A DNA stretch of 64,000 bases from Bacteroidetes bacterium ADurb.Bin174 (lineage in GTDB: Bacteria > Bacteroidota > Bacteroidia > Bacteroidales > Paludibacteraceae), in NCBI GenBank assembly GCA_002070265.1, contig MWCX01000080.1:1-64000 (forward strand). The letters run 5' to 3'. The notes under the pieces were generated by a model. It did no database searches, had not been told where the DNA came from, and saw nothing but the letters and a program-made list of their open reading frames with translations. The translations under genes and the position numbers were made by a program. Position 1 is the first letter of the stretch. The number at the start of each line of letters is the position of its first letter. Shown here in pieces: positions 8,181-16,219 of the stretch.

Positions 8181-9339
8181 CGTTGATTATTTTTGAAGTC
8201 CCTATCGTAAAAATGCTATTGTGCTCACATTCTTGATCAACATAAAAGCCAATTAATTTTTTCCACTTGATTACAGCGAAACACGCATTTAGCGAATTGA
8301 GTTCGGCTATTTGAATGTTTGTTACATAATCGTTATTCTCACTGTCTTCTGCAAATACTCTTGTGGAAAAATGGTCGTTTTTTGCTTTAGTTACAGTCGT
8401 TACTCTTGTAGCTCCACGCAACTTGTCATCTACGGTTTCTACACCCAAACCAACGTCAATACAAGGTATGCCTGCGCGAATTAAGTACTTAACTATCATG
8501 TTACGAACACTGTTTTTATCAACGCAAATAAAAACAAAAGACATTTGGTCGAGCTCTTGGATATTGTCTTTCAGCACATAATAACTGTGAGGGATTATAT
8601 GCTTGTGCATATTAGCGTAAATACCGGAAAGATATTCAGCCTTCCTTTGATTCTTATTTAAATCATCAATTGAAGCAGCTCCCGGAGAGCGAAACGCATT
8701 ATGTTGATCGAAGTCATCTCCATCGAAAACATGAATTTCGGAAACCGGAGTTTTGGCTATCAAATCCAATACATAAGCACCAGTTCCACCCAGCCCGATA
8801 ATAGCGATCTTTTGCCCATTAAATTTTGAGTTAATCAAGTCTATATTTGCTCTACTTGAATTAGTGTCAATGTACTGAAAAACTGTTTCGTTTGCATTGT
8901 CAGGTATGACTTTGAACGTTTTTTCAGTTACTGTACTATCCAAGTACTTAGCGGGAGCTGAAATAATATCTGCATACCGTTTCACCTTTTCGTAGTAATT
9001 AGGATAGCCTTGCTGAGGCTTATTCGAGAAAGAGCGATTTATTGCTATGCCTCCAAAATTTTTGGCTGAATTATCGTGTTGTATTGCAGTTATTATCGTC
9101 CCGTCGTCATTACAAGGGTTGTCTCCAATAAAATAAATAACATGATTATCAGGAGTGGCAGTAGTGCTTCCATTCTTCAAAGTAAGCGTGCTCACTAGTA
9201 TTCCGTACTGTATAGTCTTATCGCTTCTTACATAGGGAATATGGAGGACAAGTAAATGTCCACCACGAACCTCTATTTCGTAACCTTCGTCTCTAAGACG
9301 CTTAAGGTCTTGACTATGATTTATCAGTTGCTGTGACAT
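8167..9339 (-). CDS. E1-like ThiF-family enzyme with N-terminal DUF6791-type domain
   Basis: A 390-residue two-part protein. Residues 1-165 form a DUF6791-type region with the recurring FIGDNPC motif (Cys76), which may play an E2-like or catalytic role. Residues 175-385 are a ThiF/MoeB/E1 adenylation domain with the nucleotide loop GLGGTG (182-187), HVFDGDDFDxHN (204-214) and a downstream VFICVDKN strand. The E1 reaction activates the C-terminus of a ubiquitin-like protein with ATP. No CxxC zinc pairs typical of MoeB are obvious. It overlaps the Ubl gene by 26 bp and the DUF6527 gene by 14 bp. A separate E2 or JAB deubiquitinase gene is missing, so this is a compact system. Confidence 0.85.
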   Translation of the reverse strand: MSQQLINHSQDLKRLRDEGYEIEVRGGHLLVLHIPYVRSDKTIQYGILVSTLTLKNGSTTATPDNHVIYFIGDNPCNDDGTIITAIQHDNSAKNFGGIAINRSFSNKPQQGYPNYYEKVKRYADIISAPAKYLDSTVTEKTFKVIPDNANETVFQYIDTNSSRANIDLINSKFNGQKIAIIGLGGTGAYVLDLIAKTPVSEIHVFDGDDFDQHNAFRSPGAASIDDLNKNQRKAEYLSGIYANMHKHIIPHSYYVLKDNIQELDQMSFVFICVDKNSVRNMIVKYLIRAGIPCIDVGLGVETVDDKLRGATRVTTVTKAKNDHFSTRVFAEDSENNDYVTNIQIAELNSLNACFAVIKWKKLIGFYVDQECEHNSIFTIGTSKIINDDAT

Positions 9340-10015
9340 CGAATATCATATTATTTTTAACATCAACAACTGATCCTTTCACCATAGAGCCTTCCCTGTT
9401 AGACTTAGGCCCCTTACTATAAGTAACTGTATAACCTTTATTCGGATTATTGTCGTAGGAACCGAATGCCAATACAATGACTTGTACAAAAGATATGGTA
9501 GCCTGCGACCAAGCCTTTTCACGAGCATTTACTATGATTTTAAACTCCTTTTGTTTGGGTTTAGAAATGAAGTGTTCTACGCCCGGACGAGCTAAATCAA
9601 CAATTTCATCGTCTTCGATGAAATCGTCATTCCATCCATCGAGAATATCAAGGTATAGTTCATCGTCAGACGATATTTTCCCCAGTTCTCGAATTTGTAC
9701 GCCACGGATATATTGCTTGTACCAAACAAAAGGAACTCCATTGATTGTGAAGTGCAATTTCTTTTTCACAAAAAAATACTCCGTTTCCGGTCTTGCCAGA
9801 TTTATTCGCGTATCGTTTTCTATCAGTTCGTCATTATACGGCTTACTGATAGATAGAAACAATTCGGTTTCCAAAGGAATGCCCGCTAATTGCTTCAACT
9901 CTGCACCTGTTAGGTATTGCTCACAGGTTTCATACTCTTTCCCCTCTATAACAAACTTCAAGGGGATTTTTTCTTTTTGCGTATCCGGCGCCCCGTCATG
10001 TACATTCATACTCAA
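9314..10015 (-). CDS. Multi-ubiquitin-like protein with three beta-grasp domains
   Basis: A 233-residue protein made of three ubiquitin-like beta-grasp units: about 17-82, 86-152 and 157-233. The first two share the pattern ...LARPxxExF at their ends (LARPETEYF and LARPGVEHF), a clear internal duplication. The last unit ends in VTATDKS, typical of the multi-ubiquitin (PF14452) family, and has no terminal Gly-Gly. This Ubl is the presumed substrate of the E1-like protein encoded next. Triple beta-grasp Ubls of this kind have been reported to form calcium-dependent filaments. It leads the operon; its start is separated from the divergent sigma-factor gene by about 350 bp. Confidence 0.85.
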   Translation of the reverse strand: MSMNVHDGAPDTQKEKIPLKFVIEGKEYETCEQYLTGAELKQLAGIPLETELFLSISKPYNDELIENDTRINLARPETEYFFVKKKLHFTINGVPFVWYKQYIRGVQIRELGKISSDDELYLDILDGWNDDFIEDDEIVDLARPGVEHFISKPKQKEFKIIVNAREKAWSQATISFVQVIVLAFGSYDNNPNKGYTVTYSKGPKSNREGSMVKGSVVDVKNNMIFDVTATDKS

Positions 10016-10361
10016 TTTATTTAATTAATTTGTATTTTAGCTATTAAGCCGACTATTCCCATTGAAGGTTGGTTGCGACTGATGACCATAATATATTATC
10101 TCTGCTTTTACTCTGTATATGTTAAACATGAAACCTCTATAAAACCATAACTCGCTCTTATCACTCCAATCGAAAGCTTTGCAGGAGCTTTTGTCTCTTA
10201 ATGAAGTCTTGCTATAAGTTATCATATCGGTCATTACCTATTCTCTGCATTAGTTTAACCATTATACTCATAAGCGTGACATTTTTGCTAACTTTGCAGA
10301 AAACTAGCAGTTTACCGTAATTGGTCACGCTTACGAGTATATTAATATAGATTGTCAAAAT
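10016..10361. other. Divergent intergenic region between the Ubl operon and the sigma-factor operon
   Basis: The 346 bp contain the inverted repeat and promoter described for the sigma gene at 10263-10341. The left part has an open minus-strand frame of 65 codons (10037-10234) whose product resembles nothing I know and is probably chance. I see no clear promoter box for the Ubl operon. Confidence 0.6.
10263..10341 (+). promoter_or_regulatory. Promoter of the sigma-factor operon framed by an 18-bp inverted repeat
   Basis: TATACTCATAAGCGTGAC (10263-10280) and GTCACGCTTACGAGTATA (10324-10341) are inverted repeats matching at 17 of 18 positions with a 43-bp spacer. A TAACTTTG -7 box (10289-10296) lies between the arms, so the left arm covers the -33 region and the right arm the early transcript. 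This looks like an operator pair able to loop or to bind a dimer on each arm. The gene starts at 10362. Confidence 0.6.
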
Positions 10362-11024
10362 ATGGATGTTATGCAAAACAAAAAACAATTAGATACTTCA
10401 TACACAGATGAAGATCTCTTTGTTTTAATGTCTTATAAGGAAGAAAATGAGGCTGAGGCAAAGGACGCTTTTCGTATTTTTTATGAGCGATACAAGAACT
10501 TGCTATGGTCTTTATGCTATGGCGTTTGCGCGAAGTTAGATATTGAGAACGGAGCGGAGTTGGCACAAGATGTCTTTAGTAACACTATGATGACTATTTA
10601 TGCGCATCCAACATATGATTCTAAGAAAAGTAAGTTGTCAACATGGATGTCAAAAATAGCCTATAACGAGACTCTTGATTTAATCAAAGAATATAATCTG
10701 AATGACAGAAAAAATATCCCCTTGAATGAGGATGTAATAACTTCTACTTCTGATATTGAAGATGATATTGTTGATTACGAGACACCTCAAAAGAAAATTT
10801 TAAATGATGCATTGAGTTTGTTATCTGAAAGAGACCGAGAAATTTTACTTACCTGTTTTCTATATCAGGAAGAAAATAAACATTTGCCGGATGAAGTTTT
10901 AAGTGAATTAAGCAATAGATACTCGACTACACCTGCTAATATTAGGCAAATCAAAAAAAGAGCTTTGGATAAAATTAAAGCGCATATTATCCAAAACTCC
11001 ACTTGTCAAACGATTAAATCATAA
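10362..11024 (+). CDS. Sigma-70 family (ECF-like) RNA polymerase sigma factor
   Basis: A 220-residue protein with sigma region 2 at about residues 20-105 (AFRIFYERYKNLLW, then TWMSKIAYNETLDLIK) and region 4 at about 145-212 (LLSERDREILL, then an HTH with ATTPANIRQIKKRALDKIK-like spacing). It directs RNA polymerase to specific promoters. It is followed after 5 bp by a 113-residue protein and then an ImmA/IrrE protease, forming one operon. This suggests a sigma factor held by the small protein and released by proteolysis. The inverted repeat around its promoter may make it self-regulated. What it transcribes is not visible. It belongs to the cargo between mobC and the DUF3945 gene. Confidence 0.85.
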   Translation: MDVMQNKKQLDTSYTDEDLFVLMSYKEENEAEAKDAFRIFYERYKNLLWSLCYGVCAKLDIENGAELAQDVFSNTMMTIYAHPTYDSKKSKLSTWMSKIAYNETLDLIKEYNLNDRKNIPLNEDVITSTSDIEDDIVDYETPQKKILNDALSLLSERDREILLTCFLYQEENKHLPDEVLSELSNRYSTTPANIRQIKKRALDKIKAHIIQNSTCQTIKS

Positions 11025-11029
11025 CAACA

Positions 11030-11371
11030 ATGACAAAAAAAATAAAAATACAGGATGCGGATTTTGAAGCATATCTTGAAAATGCACTGAAATCACATGG
11101 GTACCTATTCCCTACAACAGATGAACAGATGTCCGTTTTTGAAGAAAATATAGACTATATTCCTTTGCCCAAAGAATTAGAATCTCCTGATTTTGTATTT
11201 GAGGACAAAAAGCAGACACTAAAGAAAAGAGTAATTGCAATTGACAATTCAGAGGGAGAAAGGAATTGGGCATTAGCCGCAAGAGAAGGGAAAGATATCC
11301 CAGAAGATATGCTTGCGAAAATGAAAAGAGATAAAGAAGAAGCTAAGAAAAAGAAGAATGACAATAGATAA
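11030..11371 (+). CDS. Small charged protein, possible anti-sigma or protease substrate
   Basis: A 113-residue protein, acidic in its first two thirds and with a Lys-rich end (MKRDKEEAKKKKNDNR). It has no membrane segment or known domain. It starts 5 bp after the sigma gene and overlaps the protease gene by 14 bp, so all three are coupled. In ImmA/IrrE systems the protease usually cleaves a repressor partner encoded next to it; this protein is the best candidate here, acting as a cytoplasmic anti-sigma. That role is inferred from position only. Confidence 0.7.
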   Translation: MTKKIKIQDADFEAYLENALKSHGYLFPTTDEQMSVFEENIDYIPLPKELESPDFVFEDKKQTLKKRVIAIDNSEGERNWALAAREGKDIPEDMLAKMKRDKEEAKKKKNDNR

Positions 11372-12155
11372 TGCTCGAAAAAAAGAATTAGCTGAATTAG
11401 CTGAATTTATATCTATTGATTATTGTCCACATAGTATGGTGTTGCCAGAACTCATTGCCGAAAAATCTGGTGTAACGTATAATTATGGAGAATATGGAGA
11501 TTGTTTTGATGGTCTTTTAGAACATGATTCTAATGATTTTCATGTTTATTTGAATACACAAAATATTCAATCGACAGACAATGCACGACTTCGATTTTCA
11601 TTTGCTCATGAATTAGGACATTTTTTTATTGATGAACATCGTAATGCTCTAAAAAAAGGGAAGTCTTTGCATAAATCATATTACAGATTCCAGAGGAAAA
11701 ATATCGTAGAAATGGAGGCTGATCATTTCGCTTCAAACTTACTAATGCCAACATCTCGTTTTAAACAAGCTGTTCAAACACGAAAATTTGATTTTTCTTT
11801 GATAGAATCGTTGACAAAGGAATTTGGAACAAGTCTTTCTGCGACATTACTTAAATATATAGAAATTGACGCATACCCTATTATGGTAGTTTTTTCAAGA
11901 GATAATATGATTGAATATAGTTGGAAATCAAATGATTTCCCATATAAGTATTTCATTGAGCATTCGTCAAAAAAGACTCCTCCTCTTACTGTTGCTGGAG
12001 ATTATTTTAATAATGGACTCAAATGTGATGATACTGAAATTGTAGAAGCTTCCGAATGGTTTAGCTCATATGATGACATAAGAGGAATTAAACTCTTTGA
12101 AAAGTGCATTTTCCCAAATTATGGCAAAATCGCTATAAGTATTATTTGGCAATAA
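11358..12155 (+). CDS. ImmA/IrrE family metallo-endopeptidase
   Basis: A 265-residue protein with the zinc protease motif HELGH (residues 84-88) and the downstream third-ligand region MEADHFASNLLMP (119-131), the hallmark of the ImmA/IrrE (DUF955) family. Family members cleave transcriptional repressors: ImmA acts on ImmR in ICEBs1, and IrrE acts on DdrO in Deinococcus. The C-terminal 120 residues are not recognised and could be a sensor. It is the third gene of the sigma operon and ends at a strong terminator. Given the context it may trigger induction on stress, either of the ICE or of a defence response. Confidence 0.85.
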   Translation: MTIDNARKKELAELAEFISIDYCPHSMVLPELIAEKSGVTYNYGEYGDCFDGLLEHDSNDFHVYLNTQNIQSTDNARLRFSFAHELGHFFIDEHRNALKKGKSLHKSYYRFQRKNIVEMEADHFASNLLMPTSRFKQAVQTRKFDFSLIESLTKEFGTSLSATLLKYIEIDAYPIMVVFSRDNMIEYSWKSNDFPYKYFIEHSSKKTPPLTVAGDYFNNGLKCDDTEIVEASEWFSSYDDIRGIKLFEKCIFPNYGKIAISIIWQ

Positions 12156-12187
12156 TATAAATATCTAAAGCCACTTCAAAACATTTG

Positions 12188-12221
12188 CTGCCACCTTTCC
12201 TCAAAGGGTGGCAGTTTTTTT
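12188..12221 (+). terminator. Terminator of the sigma/protease operon
   Basis: An 8-bp perfect stem CTGCCACC / GGTGGCAG is followed by a run of seven T. It lies 33 bp after the protease stop. Confidence 0.85.
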
Positions 12222-12254
12222 ACCTTCCATTTTGGTGAATTATCAATTCCCAAC

Positions 12255-12359
12255 GCCACACACTGCCATACCAAAGCCACATACTGCCACCTCTCTAAAA
12301 AACGATTGCCACCCCTCTGATTAAGCCTACTTTTATTCTGCATTAATATTGATGCAGAA
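12255..12359 (+). promoter_or_regulatory. Promoter of the DUF3945-topB operon, with 21-bp-spaced direct repeats and palindrome
   Basis: GCCACACACTGCCA (12255-12268) and GCCACATACTGCCA (12276-12289) start 21 bp apart. After exactly 38 bp comes TACTTTTA (12328-12335), then the inverted repeat TTCTGCAT / ATGCAGAA (12336-12343, 12352-12359), ending 17 bp before the start codon. The arrangement is the same as at mobC and DUF1896. Confidence 0.7.
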
Positions 12360-12376
12360 CAAAAAACAGTTTAATC

Positions 12377-13879
12377 ATGGATGAAAAATTAAATCCGAAA
12401 GACAAAGTTCTCCTGATGCGAGATGAAGGAGAAGGCAACAAACTCAAAGTAGTGAAAGGCATTGATAAGAAAGGAAAGATTGATGCCATTGATCCCCTGA
12501 AGGCGAAACAAACCGATTTTATCAAAATCGACAAGCACGCAGATCCTCTCGAAAACTTTTTCAAAAACTTCTTTAATCAGGCAAAGAACCCATCGCATAC
12601 GGGATTCTATGCAGTTACCGTCGATATGCTTGACAAAGTCCTGTCGCTTAGCGATAAGGAGTTGGAAAAGTTTCGTGTTGATCCAAGAGAGTATCTGAAT
12701 AAAGAACAGGAGCAATCAACAATGGAAACTAAGCAAGAGTCAGCAAAAGAAGTAGTAACCGAAAAAAAAGACGAAAAAATGGAAACAACAAGCGAACAGA
12801 AAACCGAATTTAAGCAATTCGACACGAACCGTATCCCTGAAAGTGAATATCAGAAATATGGTATAAAGCCCGAAAATTTGGAGGGCGAACTCAAAGCTAT
12901 GAGTTATGGGTACAAATCTCCGCATTTGGTAGATATTAACCCCAAAATCGAGGGTGTGGACTATCCGATGAAAGCTCGTTTATCATTGGAAGAACAGCCG
13001 GACGGCAGTCTGAAGTTTACTCCGCACCCTTATCAGAACCAAGTTGATTTGGAAAAACCGTTTCAGGGTATTATGCTTCCAAACGATGTAAAGGAAAATC
13101 TATTGGCAACAGGCAACAGTGGTCGTGTGGTCGAACTGGAACCAAGACCGGGCGAAAAAGTGCCGTCGCTCATTTCGATTGACAAACTAACCAATCGCTT
13201 GGAAGCAGTTCCGCTTGACAAACTTACCGTTTCTCAGAACTTGAAAGGTGCTGAGTTATCTCCCGAACAGCAACAAGCACTAAAAGAGGGTAAGAAGATA
13301 CTGGTAGAGGGTATGACCTCTAAAAAGACTATCGGCACAGACAATCCACGAAAGTTTGATGCTTACGTTCAGTTCAATGCTGCCAAAGGCGGTTGCGATT
13401 TCTCTTATGACGGATTAGACCGCAATAAGTACCAACAGAACAATAAGCAGGAACAAAGTCAGAATCAGGAGCAGAATCAAGTGCGTATTCCTAAAAAACT
13501 CTTAGGGGTTGATTTGAATGAAAAGCAGCAGAACTCGCTCCGTGAAGGTAAATCCGTCTATGTTCAAGGAATGCTGAAAGACGCGAAGGGCGAGCCTTTC
13601 AATGCCTATGTAAAGGTAAACAATGAAAAAGGCAAACTTGATTTTTTCAAATGGAATCCAGACCGAGCCAAGAAACAGGGAGCGGACGTGAAAGTTGCCG
13701 AAGGAAACAAAACGCAGGTAGCCGTCAATTCACAAGGTAAGACCAATGAAGCAACCAAATATTCAAAGGAACCTTTGAAGAAAGGACAGCAGAACCCGAC
13801 GGAGAACCAGGCTAAAGGACAGAGGCAACAGCAAGGAGTTAAAAAGCCTGTGAAAAAATCCACAGGACACAAAATGTAA
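12377..13879 (+). CDS. DUF4099/DUF3945 domain protein of conjugative elements
   Basis: A 500-residue cytoplasmic, highly charged protein. The first 100 residues match DUF4099-type sequence. The middle and C-terminal parts hold repeated DUF3945 modules, seen as two related copies: ELSPEQQQALKEGKKILVEGM (about 295-315) and DLNEKQQNSLREGKSVYVQGM (about 375-396). Q/N/K-rich low-complexity linkers lie around residues 355-370 and 450-495. Such proteins are always found next to topoisomerase III in Bacteroides conjugative elements; their molecular role is unknown, although DNA processing during transfer is plausible. It is followed after 27 bp by topB. The promoter carries the shared direct repeats. 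Confidence 0.85.
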   Translation: MDEKLNPKDKVLLMRDEGEGNKLKVVKGIDKKGKIDAIDPLKAKQTDFIKIDKHADPLENFFKNFFNQAKNPSHTGFYAVTVDMLDKVLSLSDKELEKFRVDPREYLNKEQEQSTMETKQESAKEVVTEKKDEKMETTSEQKTEFKQFDTNRIPESEYQKYGIKPENLEGELKAMSYGYKSPHLVDINPKIEGVDYPMKARLSLEEQPDGSLKFTPHPYQNQVDLEKPFQGIMLPNDVKENLLATGNSGRVVELEPRPGEKVPSLISIDKLTNRLEAVPLDKLTVSQNLKGAELSPEQQQALKEGKKILVEGMTSKKTIGTDNPRKFDAYVQFNAAKGGCDFSYDGLDRNKYQQNNKQEQSQNQEQNQVRIPKKLLGVDLNEKQQNSLREGKSVYVQGMLKDAKGEPFNAYVKVNNEKGKLDFFKWNPDRAKKQGADVKVAEGNKTQVAVNSQGKTNEATKYSKEPLKKGQQNPTENQAKGQRQQQGVKKPVKKSTGHKM

Positions 13880-13906
13880 TATCAACCACTAAAAAATCCA
13901 TAGTAA

Positions 13907-16006
13907 ATGAAAGTAATAATTGCAGAAAAACCAAGTGTAGCTCGTGATATAGCGGCTATCGTTGGTGCAAGTAACCGTCGTGAGGGTTATTTGGAAGGTA
14001 ACGGATATGCCGTTACGTGGGCATTCGGCCACCTAATAGGATTGGCTATGCCACAGGATTATGGTATCACAGGCTTTCAAGCTGAAAACTTGCCGATACT
14101 TCCTGCCGATTTTAAGTTGTTACCCCGTCAGGTAAAGGACGGAAAGGCGTATAAACCCGATCCGGGAACAATGAAGCAACTTAAAGTTATCAAAGAGTTA
14201 TTCAGTAAATGTGAACGGATAATTGTTGCTACCGATGCCGGTCGGGAAGGAGAACTTATATTCAGATATATTTTTCATTATCTGGAATGTAACAAACCTT
14301 TTGACCGTCTTTGGATAAACAGTCTGACGGATCAGGCTATCCGTAAAGGTTTGGAAAATCTACGTCCGGGAACTGAGTACGACAACCTATACGCTTCTGC
14401 AAAAGCAAGGAGCCAAGCCGATTGGGTTGTCGGGATAAACGCTTCACAAGCCTTATCAATATCAGCCGGCTACGGAGTATGGTCATTGGGACGGGTGCAA
14501 ACACCTACGCTCGCCATGATTTGCAGCCGATACCTCGAAAACAAAGAGTTCAAACCGCAAACTTATTTTCAGGTAAAATTGCATACGGTAAAAGATGCGA
14601 CACAGTTTGCTATTATTTCCACAGAACGATTTGGCACGAAACAGGACGCAGACAGAATCTTAGAGCGGATACGCTCGTCAGAATCAGTCAGCGTCGTAAA
14701 CGTAGAAACAAAGCAAGGGAGTCAGGAACCGCCTTTACTCTACGACCTGACCACCTTGCAGAAGGAAACGAACAGCCGACACAGTTTTTCAGCAGATAAA
14801 ACACTGTCGATTGCCCAGTCGCTCTATGAAGCCAAGCTCATTTCTTATCCGAGAACGGGAAGCCGTTACATTTCCGATGATGTCTTTGCCGAGATACCTG
14901 CCCTTATTGCTCAGCTGTCCGGTTACGCTCCATTTGCCAATTACGCCAAATTATTATCAGGAGCAAGCCTGAACAAACGTTCGGTAAACGATAAAAAAGT
15001 GACAGACCACCACGCCTTGATAATTACTGAAAATATGCCGAAAGACATTTCAGCCGACCAGCGCATCATCTATGATATGATTGCTGCCCGTATATTGGAA
15101 GCCTTTTCAGGTAAATGTACCAAAGAGAACACAAGCGTTTCTTTGGATGCTTCGGGCGTTTTATTTTCGGTTAAAAGCAGTGTTATTCTTATTCCGGGTT
15201 GGCGTGCAGTATTGAACGCTCCCGATGATGAAAAAAGCGAAGACGATGTTTCGGCACTTCCGCTTTTATCTAATGGCGATGTACTTCCAATCAACGGAAC
15301 GGATTTATTGGAGAAACAAACCAAGCCCCGTCCGTTACACACGGAAAGCAGTCTGCTCTCTTCTATGGAAACCTGCGGTAAAGACCTTTCCAACGAGGAA
15401 GAGCGGGAAGCAATCAAAGAATCAGGTATCGGAACGCCTGCCACCCGTGCCAGTATTATTGAAACACTGTTTTCCCGTGAATATATTGTACGCGAGAAGA
15501 AATCGCTTGTCCCCACCAACAAAGGCTTGGTTGTCTATCTGGCTGTCCGAGATAAAAAGATTGCGGATATCGGCATGACAGGCGAATGGGAATACGCTTT
15601 GAATAAAATTGCAATGGGAGAAATGGATGCAGATACGTTCCACAAGGGGATTGAAGTATATGCAGCACAGATTACTGCTGAATTACTGGAGAGTAAAATT
15701 GAGGGTGGTAACAAACGGGAGAGCTGTCCGTGTCCCAAATGTAAAAGCGGTCAGGTAACGATATTCCAAAAGGTAGCGAAGTGCAACAACGAATCCTGCG
15801 GGCTTACTGTTTTCCGAAACAAATCGGGTAAAGACCTAACCGACGGACAACTGAAAGACTTACTTGTCAAAGGTAAAACAGGTACAATCAAAGGATTCAA
15901 GAGCAAAGAGAATAAGCCTTTTGATGCTGCCGTAGCTTTTGATGCGGAGTATAAAACGATTTTTTCATTCCCGCCAAAAACGAGTAATAGCAAGAAACGC
16001 AAATAA
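13907..16006 (+). CDS. topB: DNA topoisomerase III
   Basis: A 699-residue type IA topoisomerase. The N-terminal TOPRIM domain begins MKVIIAEKPSVARDIA and carries the acidic motif ATDAGREGE. The active-site tyrosine is Y314 in ISYPRTGSRYI. A C-terminal zinc finger with Cys pairs (CPCPKC ... CNNESC) lies at about residues 605-632. Enzymes of this type relax and decatenate DNA through single-strand passage. TopB homologues are standard parts of Bacteroides ICEs; in CTnDOT the related Exc protein takes part in excision and transfer control. It is co-transcribed with the DUF3945 gene and ends before a strong terminator. The length is normal for the family. Confidence 0.95.
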   Translation: MKVIIAEKPSVARDIAAIVGASNRREGYLEGNGYAVTWAFGHLIGLAMPQDYGITGFQAENLPILPADFKLLPRQVKDGKAYKPDPGTMKQLKVIKELFSKCERIIVATDAGREGELIFRYIFHYLECNKPFDRLWINSLTDQAIRKGLENLRPGTEYDNLYASAKARSQADWVVGINASQALSISAGYGVWSLGRVQTPTLAMICSRYLENKEFKPQTYFQVKLHTVKDATQFAIISTERFGTKQDADRILERIRSSESVSVVNVETKQGSQEPPLLYDLTTLQKETNSRHSFSADKTLSIAQSLYEAKLISYPRTGSRYISDDVFAEIPALIAQLSGYAPFANYAKLLSGASLNKRSVNDKKVTDHHALIITENMPKDISADQRIIYDMIAARILEAFSGKCTKENTSVSLDASGVLFSVKSSVILIPGWRAVLNAPDDEKSEDDVSALPLLSNGDVLPINGTDLLEKQTKPRPLHTESSLLSSMETCGKDLSNEEEREAIKESGIGTPATRASIIETLFSREYIVREKKSLVPTNKGLVVYLAVRDKKIADIGMTGEWEYALNKIAMGEMDADTFHKGIEVYAAQITAELLESKIEGGNKRESCPCPKCKSGQVTIFQKVAKCNNESCGLTVFRNKSGKDLTDGQLKDLLVKGKTGTIKGFKSKENKPFDAAVAFDAEYKTIFSFPPKTSNSKKRK

Positions 16007-16163
16007 AAATCGTATCTTTTTATAATGTATTCATGCTCGACAATTCAAAATGAATTTTGTACTATCCTCGCTTAATCGTACATTTGCCACTAAGAAAATT
16101 CATAAGGTAGTGTTCATAATGAGCAATTGTTAAGGGCATCTTACTATTGAATTTTTTAGTGGT

Positions 16164-16196
16164 GGCACTGGGGAGGGATACCCCGGTGCCTTTTTT
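16164..16196 (+). terminator. Terminator of the DUF3945-topB operon
   Basis: A 10-bp stem GGCACTGGGG / CCCCGGTGCC with one G-U pair and a 7-nt loop, followed by six T. Confidence 0.9.
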
Positions 16197-16219
16197 AGTT
16201 AGTTCAAATACTCTAACTA

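Noticed and set aside
10037..10234. A 65-codon minus-strand frame upstream of the Ubl gene
   Set aside because: No recognisable motif, and composition like non-coding DNA; it is within the divergent regulatory region.
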